The notes: generated from the sequence alone by a model not told the origin. DNA of 64,000 nucleotides from Pseudaquidulcibacter sp041917055 (GCA_041917055.1 JAYRYJ010000010.1:1-64000), one strand, 5' to 3'; shown: positions 41,522-50,818, counted from the first letter of the stretch. Translations and numbers: made by a program.

Positions 41522-42126
41522 TTGCGCGTGCCGATTTCAGTGCAATTATAGAAAACGTGCCGCAAGGGGCGCGCGTTCTTGATATTGGTTGCGGCGACGG
41601 CGAATTAATGAAAATCCTAGAAGCAGAGAAAGATGCAATCGCGCGCGGCATGGAAATATCACAAGAAGGCGTGAATGCCTGTGTTGCCAAGGGCCTTAGC
41701 GTTATTCAAGGTGATGCTGATTATGATTTGCCGATTTTCGCTAATGATAGTTTTGATTTGGTAATTCTTTCCAATACTATTCAGGCTGTTTTGAAACCCA
41801 AAAATATATTAATGCAAATCCGCCGAATTGGTAAACGCGCCATCGTTTCTTTGCCAAATTTCGGATATTGGAAAATAAGGTTTGACTTGGCTTTGAACGG
41901 CAAAATGCCGATTACAAAAGACTTACCGGCGACTTGGTATGATACCGCGAATTTGCATTTATGCACTTTGTTTGATTTTCAAAATCTTGCACGTGAATGT
42001 GGGTTTAGAATAATCTCTGTCACGCCGGTATTTGGCAGTAATCGCAAAAAACAATGCGCTGAAGTTAATTTTTTCAATAATTTAATGGCGCAAAAAGCAG
42101 TGTTTGTTCTGGAAAGAATTGACTAA
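41518..42126 (+). CDS. metW: Methionine biosynthesis protein MetW
   Basis: This 202-residue SAM-methyltransferase-like protein partners MetX and is needed for its activity in several proteobacteria. Motif I VLDIGCGDGELMKIL is followed by ARGMEISQEGVNAC and the MetW hallmark QVLKP-like AVLKPKNILMQIRRIG. NFGYWKIRFDLALNGKMPIT and LPATWYDTANLHLCT are also present. It overlaps metX by ATGA and the convergent ccmB by four bases. Confidence 0.94.
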   Translation: MIARADFSAIIENVPQGARVLDIGCGDGELMKILEAEKDAIARGMEISQEGVNACVAKGLSVIQGDADYDLPIFANDSFDLVILSNTIQAVLKPKNILMQIRRIGKRAIVSLPNFGYWKIRFDLALNGKMPITKDLPATWYDTANLHLCTLFDFQNLARECGFRIISVTPVFGSNRKKQCAEVNFFNNLMAQKAVFVLERID

Positions 42127-42794
42127 TCGGAATGCAATTTCACTGCACCCGCAACTGCAATCGGACTAAGAACCAAAGATATTAAGCAAAGCGCAAGAAT
42201 AAATAAGAAACCTTGTGAAAAAATGCCGTGTCCATCAATTATCTGCCCCGCCGAAATTGCACCAAAAATCACAATTGGCGTATAAAGCGGCAAAGCCAAT
42301 AGCGCGACCAAAAGCCCACCGCGACGCACACCAGCCCCCAATGCAGAACCAATTGCCCCAATCATAAACATCGCAAAAGAGCCGAAAAACAATTGAAAAG
42401 TAATTGGCAAAATATGATTGGTTTCAACATTAATCATCAATCCGGCAATCGGCACCGCAAACATTAATGGCAATGAAACCGCAATCCATTGTCCAATAAT
42501 TTTAGCAAGCATAATGATTGAAAAGGGCGCATTGGATAATAATAAATAATCCATGGTATTATCTTCTATATCACCTTGAAAAAGCCGTTCCAAGGACACC
42601 AAGCAGGCCAATGATAAAGCCAACCATAAGAACCCCGGCCCAATTTTGCGTAATAATTCATTATCGGGGCCAAGAGCAAAGGGCAGAATTAGAATAGAGC
42701 CTGCAAAAAACGCCGTCGGTAGAAACGCCCCACCGCCATTACCAAGGTTCAGTCGAATTTCGCGTGAGATTATGGAGATGAATGATTTAATCAT
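42123..42794 (-). CDS. ccmB: Heme exporter protein CcmB
   Basis: This 223-residue six-helix permease of the cytochrome c maturation ABC complex (CcmABCD) starts with the family pattern FISIISREIRLNLGNGGGAF. Conserved RLFQGDIEDNTMDYLLLS and YTPIVIFGAISAG segments are present. It follows ccmA by an overlapping start (ATGA). ccmC and later genes are not in the window, so the ccm cluster is split. Confidence 0.93.
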   Translation of the reverse strand: MIKSFISIISREIRLNLGNGGGAFLPTAFFAGSILILPFALGPDNELLRKIGPGFLWLALSLACLVSLERLFQGDIEDNTMDYLLLSNAPFSIIMLAKIIGQWIAVSLPLMFAVPIAGLMINVETNHILPITFQLFFGSFAMFMIGAIGSALGAGVRRGGLLVALLALPLYTPIVIFGAISAGQIIDGHGIFSQGFLFILALCLISLVLSPIAVAGAVKLHSD

Positions 42795-43429
42795 GCCGCC
42801 ACCGTTTTTTCGGGGCTGAATTCATTCAAATCCAATATTTGCATTTTTTGACCCAATGGCGTGTCATGGACAGCGGCGATTATCATACCGCCATTTTGCC
42901 GATGCTCATCAAGTATTTTCCCCAAGGCTTCGCGGCCTTTTTTATCAAGCGGTGCGAATGGCTCATCTAAAAGCCAAATTGGTCTATGCGCCAATAATAA
43001 TCTTGCAATTGCGACGCGTCGTCTTTGCCCGGCGCTTAGGCCTCCGCCTTGGATAGGAAGTATGCGATTTATTGACAGCCTTTCAGCGATTTCGGCAATT
43101 TTTGCGCGCGGCGCATCAAAAAAATCGGCCCAAAATTCCAATTGTTGCTTGACGGTTTCATTGGCCTTAATCGCGTCATTGTGACCAAGATAAATGACAT
43201 AATCACGGTTTAGCCATTCATTATTGCCGGCGAATTTAATGGCTCCGAAAATCGGCTTATGGTATCCTGCGACGGCACGCAAAAGCGTGGTTTTGCCTGT
43301 GCCATTTGCGCCGCGCAATTCGATGGCATCACCCGATTTGAGTGCCAAAGAAAGATTGCGCACCAAAAGCCTATCACCCCTTTGCAGGGCGAGGTTTTCA
43401 ATTTCTAGACTGGCGCTAAATTCGGTCAC
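42791..43429 (-). CDS. ccmA: Heme exporter ATP-binding protein CcmA
   Basis: This 212-residue ABC ATPase has Walker A GANGTGKTTLL, signature LSAGQRRRVAIARLLLAH and Walker B IWLLDEPFAPLDKKG, typical of CcmA. It drives CcmB/CcmC to release holo-CcmE during cytochrome c assembly. The start codon is GTG at 43429, 5 bases after the hisI stop, with no strong ribosome site, so translation may depend on hisI. Confidence 0.93.
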   Translation of the reverse strand: MTEFSASLEIENLALQRGDRLLVRNLSLALKSGDAIELRGANGTGKTTLLRAVAGYHKPIFGAIKFAGNNEWLNRDYVIYLGHNDAIKANETVKQQLEFWADFFDAPRAKIAEIAERLSINRILPIQGGGLSAGQRRRVAIARLLLAHRPIWLLDEPFAPLDKKGREALGKILDEHRQNGGMIIAAVHDTPLGQKMQILDLNEFSPEKTVAA

Positions 43430-43434
43430 AATTT

Positions 43435-43824
43435 TTATTGCGGTTTTTTGCCGGTGATTTCAAGCTGATTATCTTCATTCATGGTGCGATAAAAGCAATT
43501 TTGGAAACCGACGTGGCAACAACCGCCATCGCCGCCTATTTCAACTTCAAGTAAAATCGTGTCTTGATCGCAATCAGTCTTAATTGATTTCACCGTCTGA
43601 ATTTGCCCAGAGGTTTCACCCTTAAGCCATAAAGACTTTCGCGAACGCGAATAATAATGCACCTTTTTGGTCGTAATTGTTTTCTCTAATGCTTCTTTAT
43701 TCATATAGGCAAGCATAAGGACTTCTTTGGTCACAAAATTCTGTGCGATAGCAGGGATAAGGCCGTTATCGTCAAATTTTGGAGTAAATACTATACCCAT
43801 TTCCAATTCGTATTTACCAGCCAT
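43435..43824 (-). CDS. hisI: Phosphoribosyl-AMP cyclohydrolase
   Basis: This 129-residue enzyme performs the third step of histidine synthesis. Metal-binding DCDQDT, followed by CCHVGFQNCFYR, is visible, and SRKSLWLKGETSGQ forms the substrate loop. It is the stand-alone form with no fused pyrophosphatase (HisE). The ATG at 43824 has GAGGAAA upstream; a second ATG eight codons later is possible. It is placed directly before ccmA rather than among his genes. Confidence 0.95.
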   Translation of the reverse strand: MAGKYELEMGIVFTPKFDDNGLIPAIAQNFVTKEVLMLAYMNKEALEKTITTKKVHYYSRSRKSLWLKGETSGQIQTVKSIKTDCDQDTILLEVEIGGDGGCCHVGFQNCFYRTMNEDNQLEITGKKPQ

Positions 43825-43927
43825 TGCATTTCCTCAATAATAATCCTTATGGCTATTAACAGAAACTAATTGCCAAACCTATGCAAATTTCATTATTGAA
43901 CATCCATTCTTCTACGAGCGGTTTTGT

Positions 43928-44380
43928 ATGAAAAATATCAAACTTGGCGCATTCATCTCAATTTTAATTTTCGGTCTAAGTGCGGCGGCATGTAATTCAA
44001 TTCCCGGTCCGCGAAATAAATTATTGAAACCGGACAATCTCGCAATATTGAATTTAGAATGCGATATATGGAATTCCAAAACTCCAAGTGAAATTTTTCA
44101 ACGCGATTTGAACTTGTTCTATGGAAATTCAAATGGTCTTGCAAGAAATAGTGGCGTATTTTGCGCGACTGAGCGTTTTGAAGACATGCAAAGCGCGCAA
44201 AAACGTGCGCTTTCATGCCTCGAAACTATGCCCAAAAAGAATTTCTTCGAAAAAGACGGGAAAATCATTTTGGACGAGGTAAAGGGTCAAGTGACCATCT
44301 ATATTGAAAATGGAAAATATTTTGCAATAATTGATGGTGCCGAATTCACCGGATGGTGCAAGAAAAGAACCAATATTTAA
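43928..44380 (+). CDS. Putative lipoprotein of unknown function
   Basis: This 150-residue protein has a lipoprotein signal (ISILIFGLSAAAC, lipidated cysteine at residue 22). The mature part has five further cysteines and ends EFTGWCKKRTNI. That ending is faintly reminiscent of the GYCKKI end of the tandem exported proteins near 15-16 kb, but no other similarity is evident. It stands alone between divergent hisI and convergent folE. Confidence 0.6.
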   Translation: MKNIKLGAFISILIFGLSAAACNSIPGPRNKLLKPDNLAILNLECDIWNSKTPSEIFQRDLNLFYGNSNGLARNSGVFCATERFEDMQSAQKRALSCLETMPKKNFFEKDGKIILDEVKGQVTIYIENGKYFAIIDGAEFTGWCKKRTNI

Positions 44381-44390
44381 TTTGATTCAA

Positions 44391-45002
44391 TCATCTATAT
44401 CCACAAAGCCTCAAGAATCTATCCTTCAATTCCGGGTTTTCCTTGAAAACGCCGGTAAATTGCGTGGTTATGGTTGAGACATTGGTATGATGAACGCCGC
44501 GCATGGTCATGCATTGGTGTTTGGCATCAATCAAAATTGCAACGCCCAATGGCTTCAAGACGTTTGAAATCGTTTCTGCAATCTGGCTGGTCATTGTTTC
44601 TTGGGTTTGAAGGCGTTTACAGAAAATTTCGACGACGCGCGCGATTTTGGAAATGCCGACGACGCGATTTTTTGGCATATAAGCAACATGCGCCTTGCCT
44701 AAAATAGGAACCATATGGTGTTCGCAATGGCTTTCGACCTCTATATCGCGCAGCATTACAATATCATCATAGCCTCCAACTTCCTCAAAAGTTCGCGAAA
44801 GTTCGGTTTCAGGATTTTGATTATAACCCGCAAAAAACTCTTCATAGGCTTCAACAACCCGTTTTGGCGTATCCAAAAGACCTTCACGATCCGGATTATC
44901 ACCAGCCCAGCGCAAGAGGGTTTTGACGGCTTCCATCGCTTGTTCTTTGCTTGGTTTGTTGGAAAATTGGGCGACGAAGCCCTTGTCATTAATCAAATCC
45001 AT
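44391..45002 (-). CDS. folE: GTP cyclohydrolase I
   Basis: This 203-residue enzyme forms dihydroneopterin triphosphate, the first step of folate synthesis. The zinc and active-site motif ESHCEHHMVPILGKAHVAYMP is intact. KLARVVEIF-like ISKIARVVEIFCKRLQ and the second zinc cysteine region DAKHQCMTMRG are also present. AAGGGGA lies upstream of the ATG. It is near pabBC, another folate gene, but separated by cysS and on the opposite strand. Confidence 0.96.
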   Translation of the reverse strand: MDLINDKGFVAQFSNKPSKEQAMEAVKTLLRWAGDNPDREGLLDTPKRVVEAYEEFFAGYNQNPETELSRTFEEVGGYDDIVMLRDIEVESHCEHHMVPILGKAHVAYMPKNRVVGISKIARVVEIFCKRLQTQETMTSQIAETISNVLKPLGVAILIDAKHQCMTMRGVHHTNVSTITTQFTGVFKENPELKDRFLRLCGYR

Positions 45003-45008
45003 AAATAT

Positions 45009-45060
45009 CCCCTTCTCGGGGACGGGGGTCGAGCCTCACCATGAGGACTTAACGCCCGCC
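45009..45060. repeat. GC-rich palindromic intergenic element
   Basis: This short GC-rich block in the divergent folE-cysS gap contains CCCC-TTCT-CGGGG-like pairing near 45009-45021. It also has a perfect CCTCA-CCA-TGAGG hairpin at 45034-45046. Composition and style resemble the palindromic repeat at 32481-32631 and differ from the surrounding AT-rich DNA. Whether it belongs to the same repeat family is not certain. Confidence 0.4.
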
Positions 45061-45163
45061 CTTTTTGCGACACTTTCGCATTTATACGAACATATATCAA
45101 ATACGGATTTAATAAAAGCCTTTCATTGTGGATTTTATTTTCCGAATTATTTAAAGAACAAAT

Positions 45164-46546
45164 ATGAACGAAATTCAGTTTTACAATACAATCGCCAAGG
45201 AAAAGACCAAATTCATACCTATCGACCCAAAACGGGTAACAATGTATGTTTGCGGCCCTACTGTCTATAATCGCGCCCATATCGGCAATGCGCGACCCGC
45301 TGTTGTATTTGATACTTTAGCGCGGCTATTGCGGCATATTTATGGTGAAGACCATGTTATCTATGCGCGAAACATAACCGATGTCGATGATAAAATAAAT
45401 GCCGCTGCGTTGGAAAATGGTGTTGATATTTCCGCAATCACCAAAAAATATACCGCGATTTATCATTCGGATATGGCGCTCTTGAATGTTCGCCTTCCCA
45501 ATATTGAACCGACCGTCACAGCGCATATGGGCGAAATTATTGATATTATTCAAAAACTTATCGATATGGGCCACGCTTACGAGACCGAAGACGGCGTATA
45601 TTTTCATGTCTCGAGTATGAAAAACTATGGCAGGCTGTCGGGTCGTAATCTCGACGACATGTTAAAAGGTGCGCGCGTCGAAATCGACGAAAACAAAAAG
45701 GACGCCGCCGATTTCGCATTATGGAAAGCCGCAAAACCCAATGAACCTTTTTGGGATGCACCATTCGGAAAAGGCCGCCCCGGTTGGCATATTGAATGCT
45801 CGGCAATGATCGAAAAGAATTTGGGGCAGACAATTGATATTCATGGCGGCGGGCACGATTTGATTTTCCCACACCACGAAAATGAGATCGCACAATCCGA
45901 ATGCGCGCATTCCGGCGTGCCGCTTGCAAATTATTGGCTGCATAATGGCTTTTTGAATATGGGCAATGAGAAAATGTCTAAAAGCCTTGGCAATGTTTTG
46001 GATATTGAGGGGATTTGCGCAAAATTCCCACCCGAAGCGGTTCGACTAGCTCTTTTGAGTGCCCAATATCGCGCACCCTTGGATTGGAATGATGATTTGA
46101 TTATTCAATCGCAAAAGACTTTAGATAGACTTTATCGCGCCATGGAAAGTGTATGGAATGATGGTATTGAGCCAATTGTGCCACAATCAATTCTTGACGC
46201 TTTATGCGATGATTTGAATACGCCACAAGCCTTAGCCGCACTTTCCGAACTTGCACGCAATGCGAATAAAGCGCAAACCATTGATGAAAAGCACGTGGCA
46301 TTGGCGGCCCTTTTGGGCGCGGGCAGAATGCTTGGCGTTTTGCAATTAAAACCGTCGCAATGGTTTAAAAATGATGCAATTGATGCCGACCTTAGCGCAC
46401 ACATTGAAAACCTTATTAAAGAGCGCACCGAAGTTCGCGCCTCGAAGAATTGGGCACGGGCGGACGAGATTCGTGATGAATTGGCGGCGCTAAAAGTTGT
46501 GGTAAAAGATAGTGCAGAGGGCACGGTTTGGTCGATCGGGGGCTAA
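45164..46546 (+). CDS. cysS: Cysteinyl-tRNA synthetase
   Basis: This 460-residue class I synthetase has the zinc cysteine and HIGH region in MYVCGPTVYNRAHIGNARP. The zinc site continues in WHIECSAM and HGGGHDLIFPHHENE, and KMSKSLGN is the KMSKS loop. The C-terminal helical anticodon region has the typical KNWARADEIRDEL. Length and start (MNEIQFYNTIAKEK) are normal. A lipoprotein gene begins one base after its stop. Confidence 0.96.
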   Translation: MNEIQFYNTIAKEKTKFIPIDPKRVTMYVCGPTVYNRAHIGNARPAVVFDTLARLLRHIYGEDHVIYARNITDVDDKINAAALENGVDISAITKKYTAIYHSDMALLNVRLPNIEPTVTAHMGEIIDIIQKLIDMGHAYETEDGVYFHVSSMKNYGRLSGRNLDDMLKGARVEIDENKKDAADFALWKAAKPNEPFWDAPFGKGRPGWHIECSAMIEKNLGQTIDIHGGGHDLIFPHHENEIAQSECAHSGVPLANYWLHNGFLNMGNEKMSKSLGNVLDIEGICAKFPPEAVRLALLSAQYRAPLDWNDDLIIQSQKTLDRLYRAMESVWNDGIEPIVPQSILDALCDDLNTPQALAALSELARNANKAQTIDEKHVALAALLGAGRMLGVLQLKPSQWFKNDAIDADLSAHIENLIKERTEVRASKNWARADEIRDELAALKVVVKDSAEGTVWSIGG

Positions 46547-46547
46547 A

Positions 46548-46928
46548 ATGAATAGGAATTTTCTAATTATCATTACCATATTGGCACTCGTTTCGTGCAA
46601 TCAAAAACCGGTTGAAAAACTTGATAATGCGGCGGAAATTAAGAAGAATGAGCGGGTCACCGCCCATCTAGACGTTGACCCGATTGCCACCGAAAAATAC
46701 CGCACGGATTTAAAAGCAAAATTCCCGATGGATACCCCAAGCGAGGCGATAGAAAAAGAATTGACGGCCCAAGACTATCAATGCGGTGAAGACCCAATGG
46801 ATAAAACCATTCGCGCCTGTACCAAGGCCGAACCAAAAGACAAATGCATTGAAATGTCGATTGTCCGCACACTTCCTTATTCCCCCGATGGCGCGCAGAT
46901 TATCAAAGCCTGCGAAATGGTGAATTAG
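46548..46928 (+). CDS. Putative small lipoprotein, unknown
   Basis: This 126-residue protein has a lipoprotein signal (MNRNFLIIITILALVSC, lipidated cysteine 17) and charged, mostly helical mature sequence with EAIEKELTAQDYQCGEDP. The ATG at 46548 immediately follows the cysS stop. An upstream in-frame start inside cysS lacks a signal peptide. Its stop overlaps the GTG of pabBC by one base, so cysS, this gene and pabBC probably share a transcript. The family is not recognised. Confidence 0.65.
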   Translation: MNRNFLIIITILALVSCNQKPVEKLDNAAEIKKNERVTAHLDVDPIATEKYRTDLKAKFPMDTPSEAIEKELTAQDYQCGEDPMDKTIRACTKAEPKDKCIEMSIVRTLPYSPDGAQIIKACEMVN

Positions 46929-48667
46929 TGCGCGCACCTTGGGTTCTTTTCGAAGACAGTCAAGAAACCGAAAATCGCGCAATAATTGCTCAAAACCCGA
47001 TTGCAATTATTCGGGCGGATAAATGGCGCGAATGCGACGCCGCATTAGCAAAACTGCAAGATTTCACCGCGCAAAAAAGGCATATTTTCGGATATGTTTC
47101 CTATGAGTTCGGCCTTGGCATTGAACCCTCTACGCGGCATATGGCAAAAAGCGATTTGCCACTTTTGTGGTTTGCGGTTTTTGATGAAATTGAGACAAAG
47201 AGCTTCGCTGAATTGAACCAAAATGACGGCTTCGCCATCGGCAAATTCAATTCTGAATGGGACTTTAAAGAATACAAAAACCAATTCGAAAAAGTCAAAA
47301 GCTATATTGAAAATGGCGACATTTATCAGGCCAATCTGACCTTTAACCTCACAGCGCCGTTTTGGGGTTCACCGTTCGCGCTTTATCAAAAATTGCGCGA
47401 CGCACAGCCTGTAAAATATTCCGCATTTTTGGATTTGGGTGAATTCCAAATATTATCGCTTAGTCCGGAATTATTTTTCAAAACCGAAGGCGTAAATATA
47501 GAAACGCACCCGATGAAGGGCACAATTAAGCGGGGCGCAGGAGCAAAAGAGGACGTTCAGAATTTTGAAACCCTCAAAAATGACGAAAAGCAACGCGCTG
47601 AAAACCTTATGATTACCGACTTAATGCGCAATGATTTGGCGCGCATTTCGGTTGCCGGTTCAGTGAAAGTGCCGCAACTTTTCGCGATTGAAAAATATCC
47701 AAGCGTTTTCCAAATGATTTCAAAAATCCAAGCGCAATTGCGTGACAGTGTTTCGCAAACCGAAGTTTTGACCACATTAATGCCGGCAGGTTCGATTATC
47801 GGCTGTCCCAAAATTCGCGCAACTGAAATTATTGCTGAATGTGAACAAGGGCCACGCGGCATTTATTGCGGCGCGATTGGCATGATAAAACCCAACGGCG
47901 ATATGAGTTTCAATGTCGCCATTCGCACACCGATTATTCGCAATGGCGAGATAGAAATAGGTGTTGGTTCGGGAATTGTTTATGATTCCGATGCGCGCGC
48001 CGAATATGACGAATGCCTGCTAAAGTCATCTTTCTTGCAAAATGCGGCGCGCGATTTCGCGCTGATAGAAACTCTAAAATGGAACGGCACAGCTTTTGAG
48101 AATTTAGATTTACATTTGACACGAATGGCAAAAAGTGCCGAATTTTTTGGTATTGAGTTTGAAATTTCCAAAATCGAAAAAGCCTCGCAACATAAAGCTA
48201 AAGAATGGGGCGATGCGCCTGCACGTGTGCGAATTTTGACAAATTTCGATAATGTCGAAATTGAGTTTCACACTTTCGAAGATTTGAAAGACGAATACAA
48301 AATCAAAGTCTGTGAAACGCTGATTAATTCAAATTCCCTTTGGCTAAAACATAAAACCAGTAATCGCGAGTTTTACGATTTGGCATTTCAAAAAGCTGGT
48401 GCCGATGGTTTTGATGAGGTTATTTTTGTAAATGAAAAAGGCGAAATTTCCGAAGGATCGCGCACCAATATTTTCCTTGATTTCGGTGACGGTATTTTGC
48501 GCACTCCCAAATTAGAATGTGGCGTTCTGCCTGGGGTTTTGCGGCAAAAATTGATTGACGAGGGTAAAGCCATCGAGGCGATTTTAAAACCCGAAGATTT
48601 GGCACGCACGCAAATTTTTGTCGGCAATTCTTTGCGCGGTTTAAAAAAGGCGGTTTTTAAAACGTGA
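46928..48667 (+). CDS. pabBC: Aminodeoxychorismate synthase component I fused to aminodeoxychorismate lyase
   Basis: This 579-residue fusion carries two steps of p-aminobenzoate synthesis for folate. Residues up to about 370 form the chorismate-binding PabB domain: THPMKGTIKRGAG, MITDLMRNDLARI, MPAGSIIGCPKIRATEIIAE and RGIYCGAIGMI. The remainder is a class IV PLP-fold lyase (PabC) with LWLKHKTSNREFYD, FVNEKGEISEGSRTNIF and GVLPGVLRQKLI. Such fusions are common in alphaproteobacteria. The start is GTG, overlapping the preceding stop (TAGTG). The glutaminase partner PabA is not in the window. Confidence 0.92.
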   Translation: MRAPWVLFEDSQETENRAIIAQNPIAIIRADKWRECDAALAKLQDFTAQKRHIFGYVSYEFGLGIEPSTRHMAKSDLPLLWFAVFDEIETKSFAELNQNDGFAIGKFNSEWDFKEYKNQFEKVKSYIENGDIYQANLTFNLTAPFWGSPFALYQKLRDAQPVKYSAFLDLGEFQILSLSPELFFKTEGVNIETHPMKGTIKRGAGAKEDVQNFETLKNDEKQRAENLMITDLMRNDLARISVAGSVKVPQLFAIEKYPSVFQMISKIQAQLRDSVSQTEVLTTLMPAGSIIGCPKIRATEIIAECEQGPRGIYCGAIGMIKPNGDMSFNVAIRTPIIRNGEIEIGVGSGIVYDSDARAEYDECLLKSSFLQNAARDFALIETLKWNGTAFENLDLHLTRMAKSAEFFGIEFEISKIEKASQHKAKEWGDAPARVRILTNFDNVEIEFHTFEDLKDEYKIKVCETLINSNSLWLKHKTSNREFYDLAFQKAGADGFDEVIFVNEKGEISEGSRTNIFLDFGDGILRTPKLECGVLPGVLRQKLIDEGKAIEAILKPEDLARTQIFVGNSLRGLKKAVFKT

Positions 48668-48686
48668 AACTGTGTTATTTTGGGCT

Positions 48687-49772
48687 ATGAAATATTTGCC
48701 CCTTATTGCACTTACCCTAATTGCCGCATGTGCCCAAAAAGGCGCGGATGCACCGCGTTCTGACACTGCACCCACCGTCAAACAGGCGTTCAAAATTGAA
48801 ACTATTGCCACGGGATTGGAATTTCCTTGGGGCATTACTTTCCTTCCCGATGGTTCGGCTTTAATCACCGAAAAGGCGGGTCGCGTGCGGCAATTGAAAG
48901 ATGGCAAATTGGGCGCGCCAGTTAATGGTTTGCCAAATGACATTTTATATGACGGTCAGGGCGGTCTTTTGGATATTGCCGCCGCGCCCGATTTTGCCAA
49001 GAGCGGTATAGTCTATATTTCCTATTCCAAAGGCACGGAAAACGAAAATGCCACAACCTTAATCCGTGCAAGATTTGATGGCGAATTAAAGGAAGTAACT
49101 GAAATTTATAGTGCAAACCCAAAGAAAAAGGGCACGGCACATTTTGGCGGACGCATCCTTTTCGTCCCCGATAATTCGCTTTTATTGTCAGTCGGTGAAG
49201 GATTTAATTATAAAGAGGAAGCACAAAACCTTAAATCCAACCTTGGCAAAATTATGAAAATTAATCTTGAAAGCCAAAAGGCCGAGGTTTTTTCATATGG
49301 CCACAGAAACCCGCAGGGCTTGGCATATGATGCCACCAATAAGATAATTTACGAAAACGAACACGGCCCACGCGGGGGTGATGAGATTAATATTCTTGAA
49401 CAGGGCAAGAATTACGGCTGGCCGAAAATTACTTATGGCATTGATTATTCGGGCTTAAAAATTTCCGATTATGTCGCTTTGCCCGGTATGGAACAGCCAA
49501 TAACCTATTGGGTTCCATCAATTGCCCCCTCTTCTATGCTTTTATATACGGGCGATATGTTCCCACAATTTAAGGGCGATTTATTGGTTTCGGCACTCGC
49601 GGGTCAACAATTACGCCATGTGGATTTAGAAAATGGCAAAATCGTCAAAGAAACCGTCTATTTATCCGAACAAGAAACCCGCTTTAGAAACGTAACCCAA
49701 GCCCCCGACGGCAGCATTTGGATTTTAACCGACGAACCGGAAGGGAAAGTTTTGCGGGTTAGTGCAAAGTGA
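48687..49772 (+). CDS. PQQ-dependent aldose sugar dehydrogenase-like lipoprotein
   Basis: This 361-residue protein has a lipobox (LTLIAAC, lipidated cysteine near 15) and a six-bladed propeller of the soluble glucose/aldose dehydrogenase (Asd/YliI) family. The supporting motifs are LEFPWGITFLPDG, FGGRILFVPDNSLLLSVGEG, YGHRNPQGLAYD and ENEHGPRGGDEINILEQG. Relatives oxidise aldoses with PQQ and calcium in the periplasm. No PQQ biosynthesis genes are in the window, so cofactor supply is unknown. The ATG at 48687 is preferred over 48672, which would weaken the signal peptide. Confidence 0.85.
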   Translation: MKYLPLIALTLIAACAQKGADAPRSDTAPTVKQAFKIETIATGLEFPWGITFLPDGSALITEKAGRVRQLKDGKLGAPVNGLPNDILYDGQGGLLDIAAAPDFAKSGIVYISYSKGTENENATTLIRARFDGELKEVTEIYSANPKKKGTAHFGGRILFVPDNSLLLSVGEGFNYKEEAQNLKSNLGKIMKINLESQKAEVFSYGHRNPQGLAYDATNKIIYENEHGPRGGDEINILEQGKNYGWPKITYGIDYSGLKISDYVALPGMEQPITYWVPSIAPSSMLLYTGDMFPQFKGDLLVSALAGQQLRHVDLENGKIVKETVYLSEQETRFRNVTQAPDGSIWILTDEPEGKVLRVSAK

Positions 49773-49995
49773 AATCAAACTTAAAAGTGTGGGATTTGGA
49801 TTAGTTTGTCGGGTAGGGATGAACGCACTACCGTCGTCGTAATCGCAGTCGGAAAGCGCGAAGGTGGTGGGTTTTATGATAGTGCGCAGGGGGGGGGTAT
49901 AAGTGCGGCAACAATTCTAATCCCCGACATTTTCTTTATGAATTCTGTAGCAGCAAAGAACCCCAAGTGTTTAAACATTAGTTTTTTGTTGCCGC
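49773..49995. other. Noncoding gap with a G9 homopolymer
   Basis: No supported gene was found between the aldose dehydrogenase and the winged-helix gene. The stretch contains a run of nine G at 49889-49897, a composition shift to higher G, and a short inverted repeat (GGTAG at 49811-49815 and CTACC further on). The G run is prone to slippage and may also be a sequencing weak spot. Confidence 0.5.
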
Positions 49996-50769
49996 TTAAG
50001 GCCTTTCATCTAGCTTAGTTACAGCACGACCAATTTTCTTAAGCATAATTTGTATCCAGGCCGACATATCTTCGTAGCTTTCACTACTCAAGTTTTTAGG
50101 CCAAGTTAAAACTACATTTCCTTCATCAAGTGAAAATACATCTTGCTTAAATTCGTCATTTGGAGAGTCTCGCCATTTAGTAGAGTCACCACTTGCTCCT
50201 TCGCGTTTGTTATCGATACCTTTATCATCTTCAACAGCATTCTTATCGGTATCTGTATTTTTCTTGACGCTTTCATTACTAGGTAAATACTTCAACGCGT
50301 CATCATAAACCCGTAGAAATATTTTTGCGCCCTCTGGTGTGAATCCGCCATCAAACTGCAAATGGCTCAGAGCATGAGAATCATCAGGTCGCTCATTTCC
50401 CCATTTTTCGATGTATTCGGATATTACTTGTGGCTTCAGCGCAGCAGCCGAAAGCAATTCCGCCTTTACCCCCTCTCGATCATCAGCAAGTATCCTGTAA
50501 CCGAAATCTGAAAGTCGGATTTTCCGACTTTCACCACTTCCAGAATCTTCGATTAGTCCGAACGCTTGAAGTGCAGCTACACTTCGGTCAGTTGAGCTGC
50601 TTTTAGGCGAAAGGTCCCAATCCTTTGCAATATCATATATCCTTGTTTCATTTTTTCTGACTTGTCTATATAATATTTCGATGCGTTCTAGCGCCTTTGA
50701 TAGACTTATATATGGAAATTTTGGGCTTCTGTCTCGCTTAATTGATTCTGAGGCTTTTTCGTCTGACAT
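49996..50769 (-). CDS. Winged-helix-like protein of unknown function
   Basis: This 257-residue protein has three parts. Residues about 20-95 look like a winged-helix DNA-binding unit (ISLSKALERIEILYRQV, TDRSVAALQAFGLIEDSGSG). Residues about 163-203 are a polar, disordered linker. The C-terminal segment FSLDEGNVVLTWPKNLSSES, continuing into YEDMSAWIQIMLKKIGR, resembles tails I associate with proteins of unknown function in mobile or accessory regions. Four phased TTATCA repeats sit directly before the start, suggesting autoregulation. The ribosome site AGGAG at 50774-50778 (minus strand) overlaps the last repeat. The function is unknown. Confidence 0.65.
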   Translation of the reverse strand: MSDEKASESIKRDRSPKFPYISLSKALERIEILYRQVRKNETRIYDIAKDWDLSPKSSSTDRSVAALQAFGLIEDSGSGESRKIRLSDFGYRILADDREGVKAELLSAAALKPQVISEYIEKWGNERPDDSHALSHLQFDGGFTPEGAKIFLRVYDDALKYLPSNESVKKNTDTDKNAVEDDKGIDNKREGASGDSTKWRDSPNDEFKQDVFSLDEGNVVLTWPKNLSSESYEDMSAWIQIMLKKIGRAVTKLDERP

Positions 50770-50779
50770 ACTACGCTCC

Positions 50780-50818
50780 TGATAAGAATTTGATAAAAGT
50801 CTGATAAAATACTGATAA
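50780..50818 (-). promoter_or_regulatory. Four direct repeats phased at 11 bp upstream of the winged-helix gene
   Basis: TGATAA occurs at 50780-50785, 50791-50796, 50802-50807 and 50813-50818 (TTATCA on the minus strand), exactly 11 bases apart. Three of the four extend to CTGATAA. One-turn spacing puts every copy on the same DNA face, as expected for cooperative binding of a regulator. They lie 11 to 49 bases before the start codon at 50769. Confidence 0.65.

Noticed and set aside
49797..49930. Insertion-sequence-like inverted ends around GGATTAG and TGTCGGG
   Set aside because: The two short blocks are in swapped order at the two sides, so they do not form true terminal inverted repeats, and no target duplication was found.
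49806..50018. 70-codon plus-strand frame after the aldose dehydrogenase
   Set aside because: No ribosome site, it crosses the G9 run and overlaps the winged-helix gene antisense.
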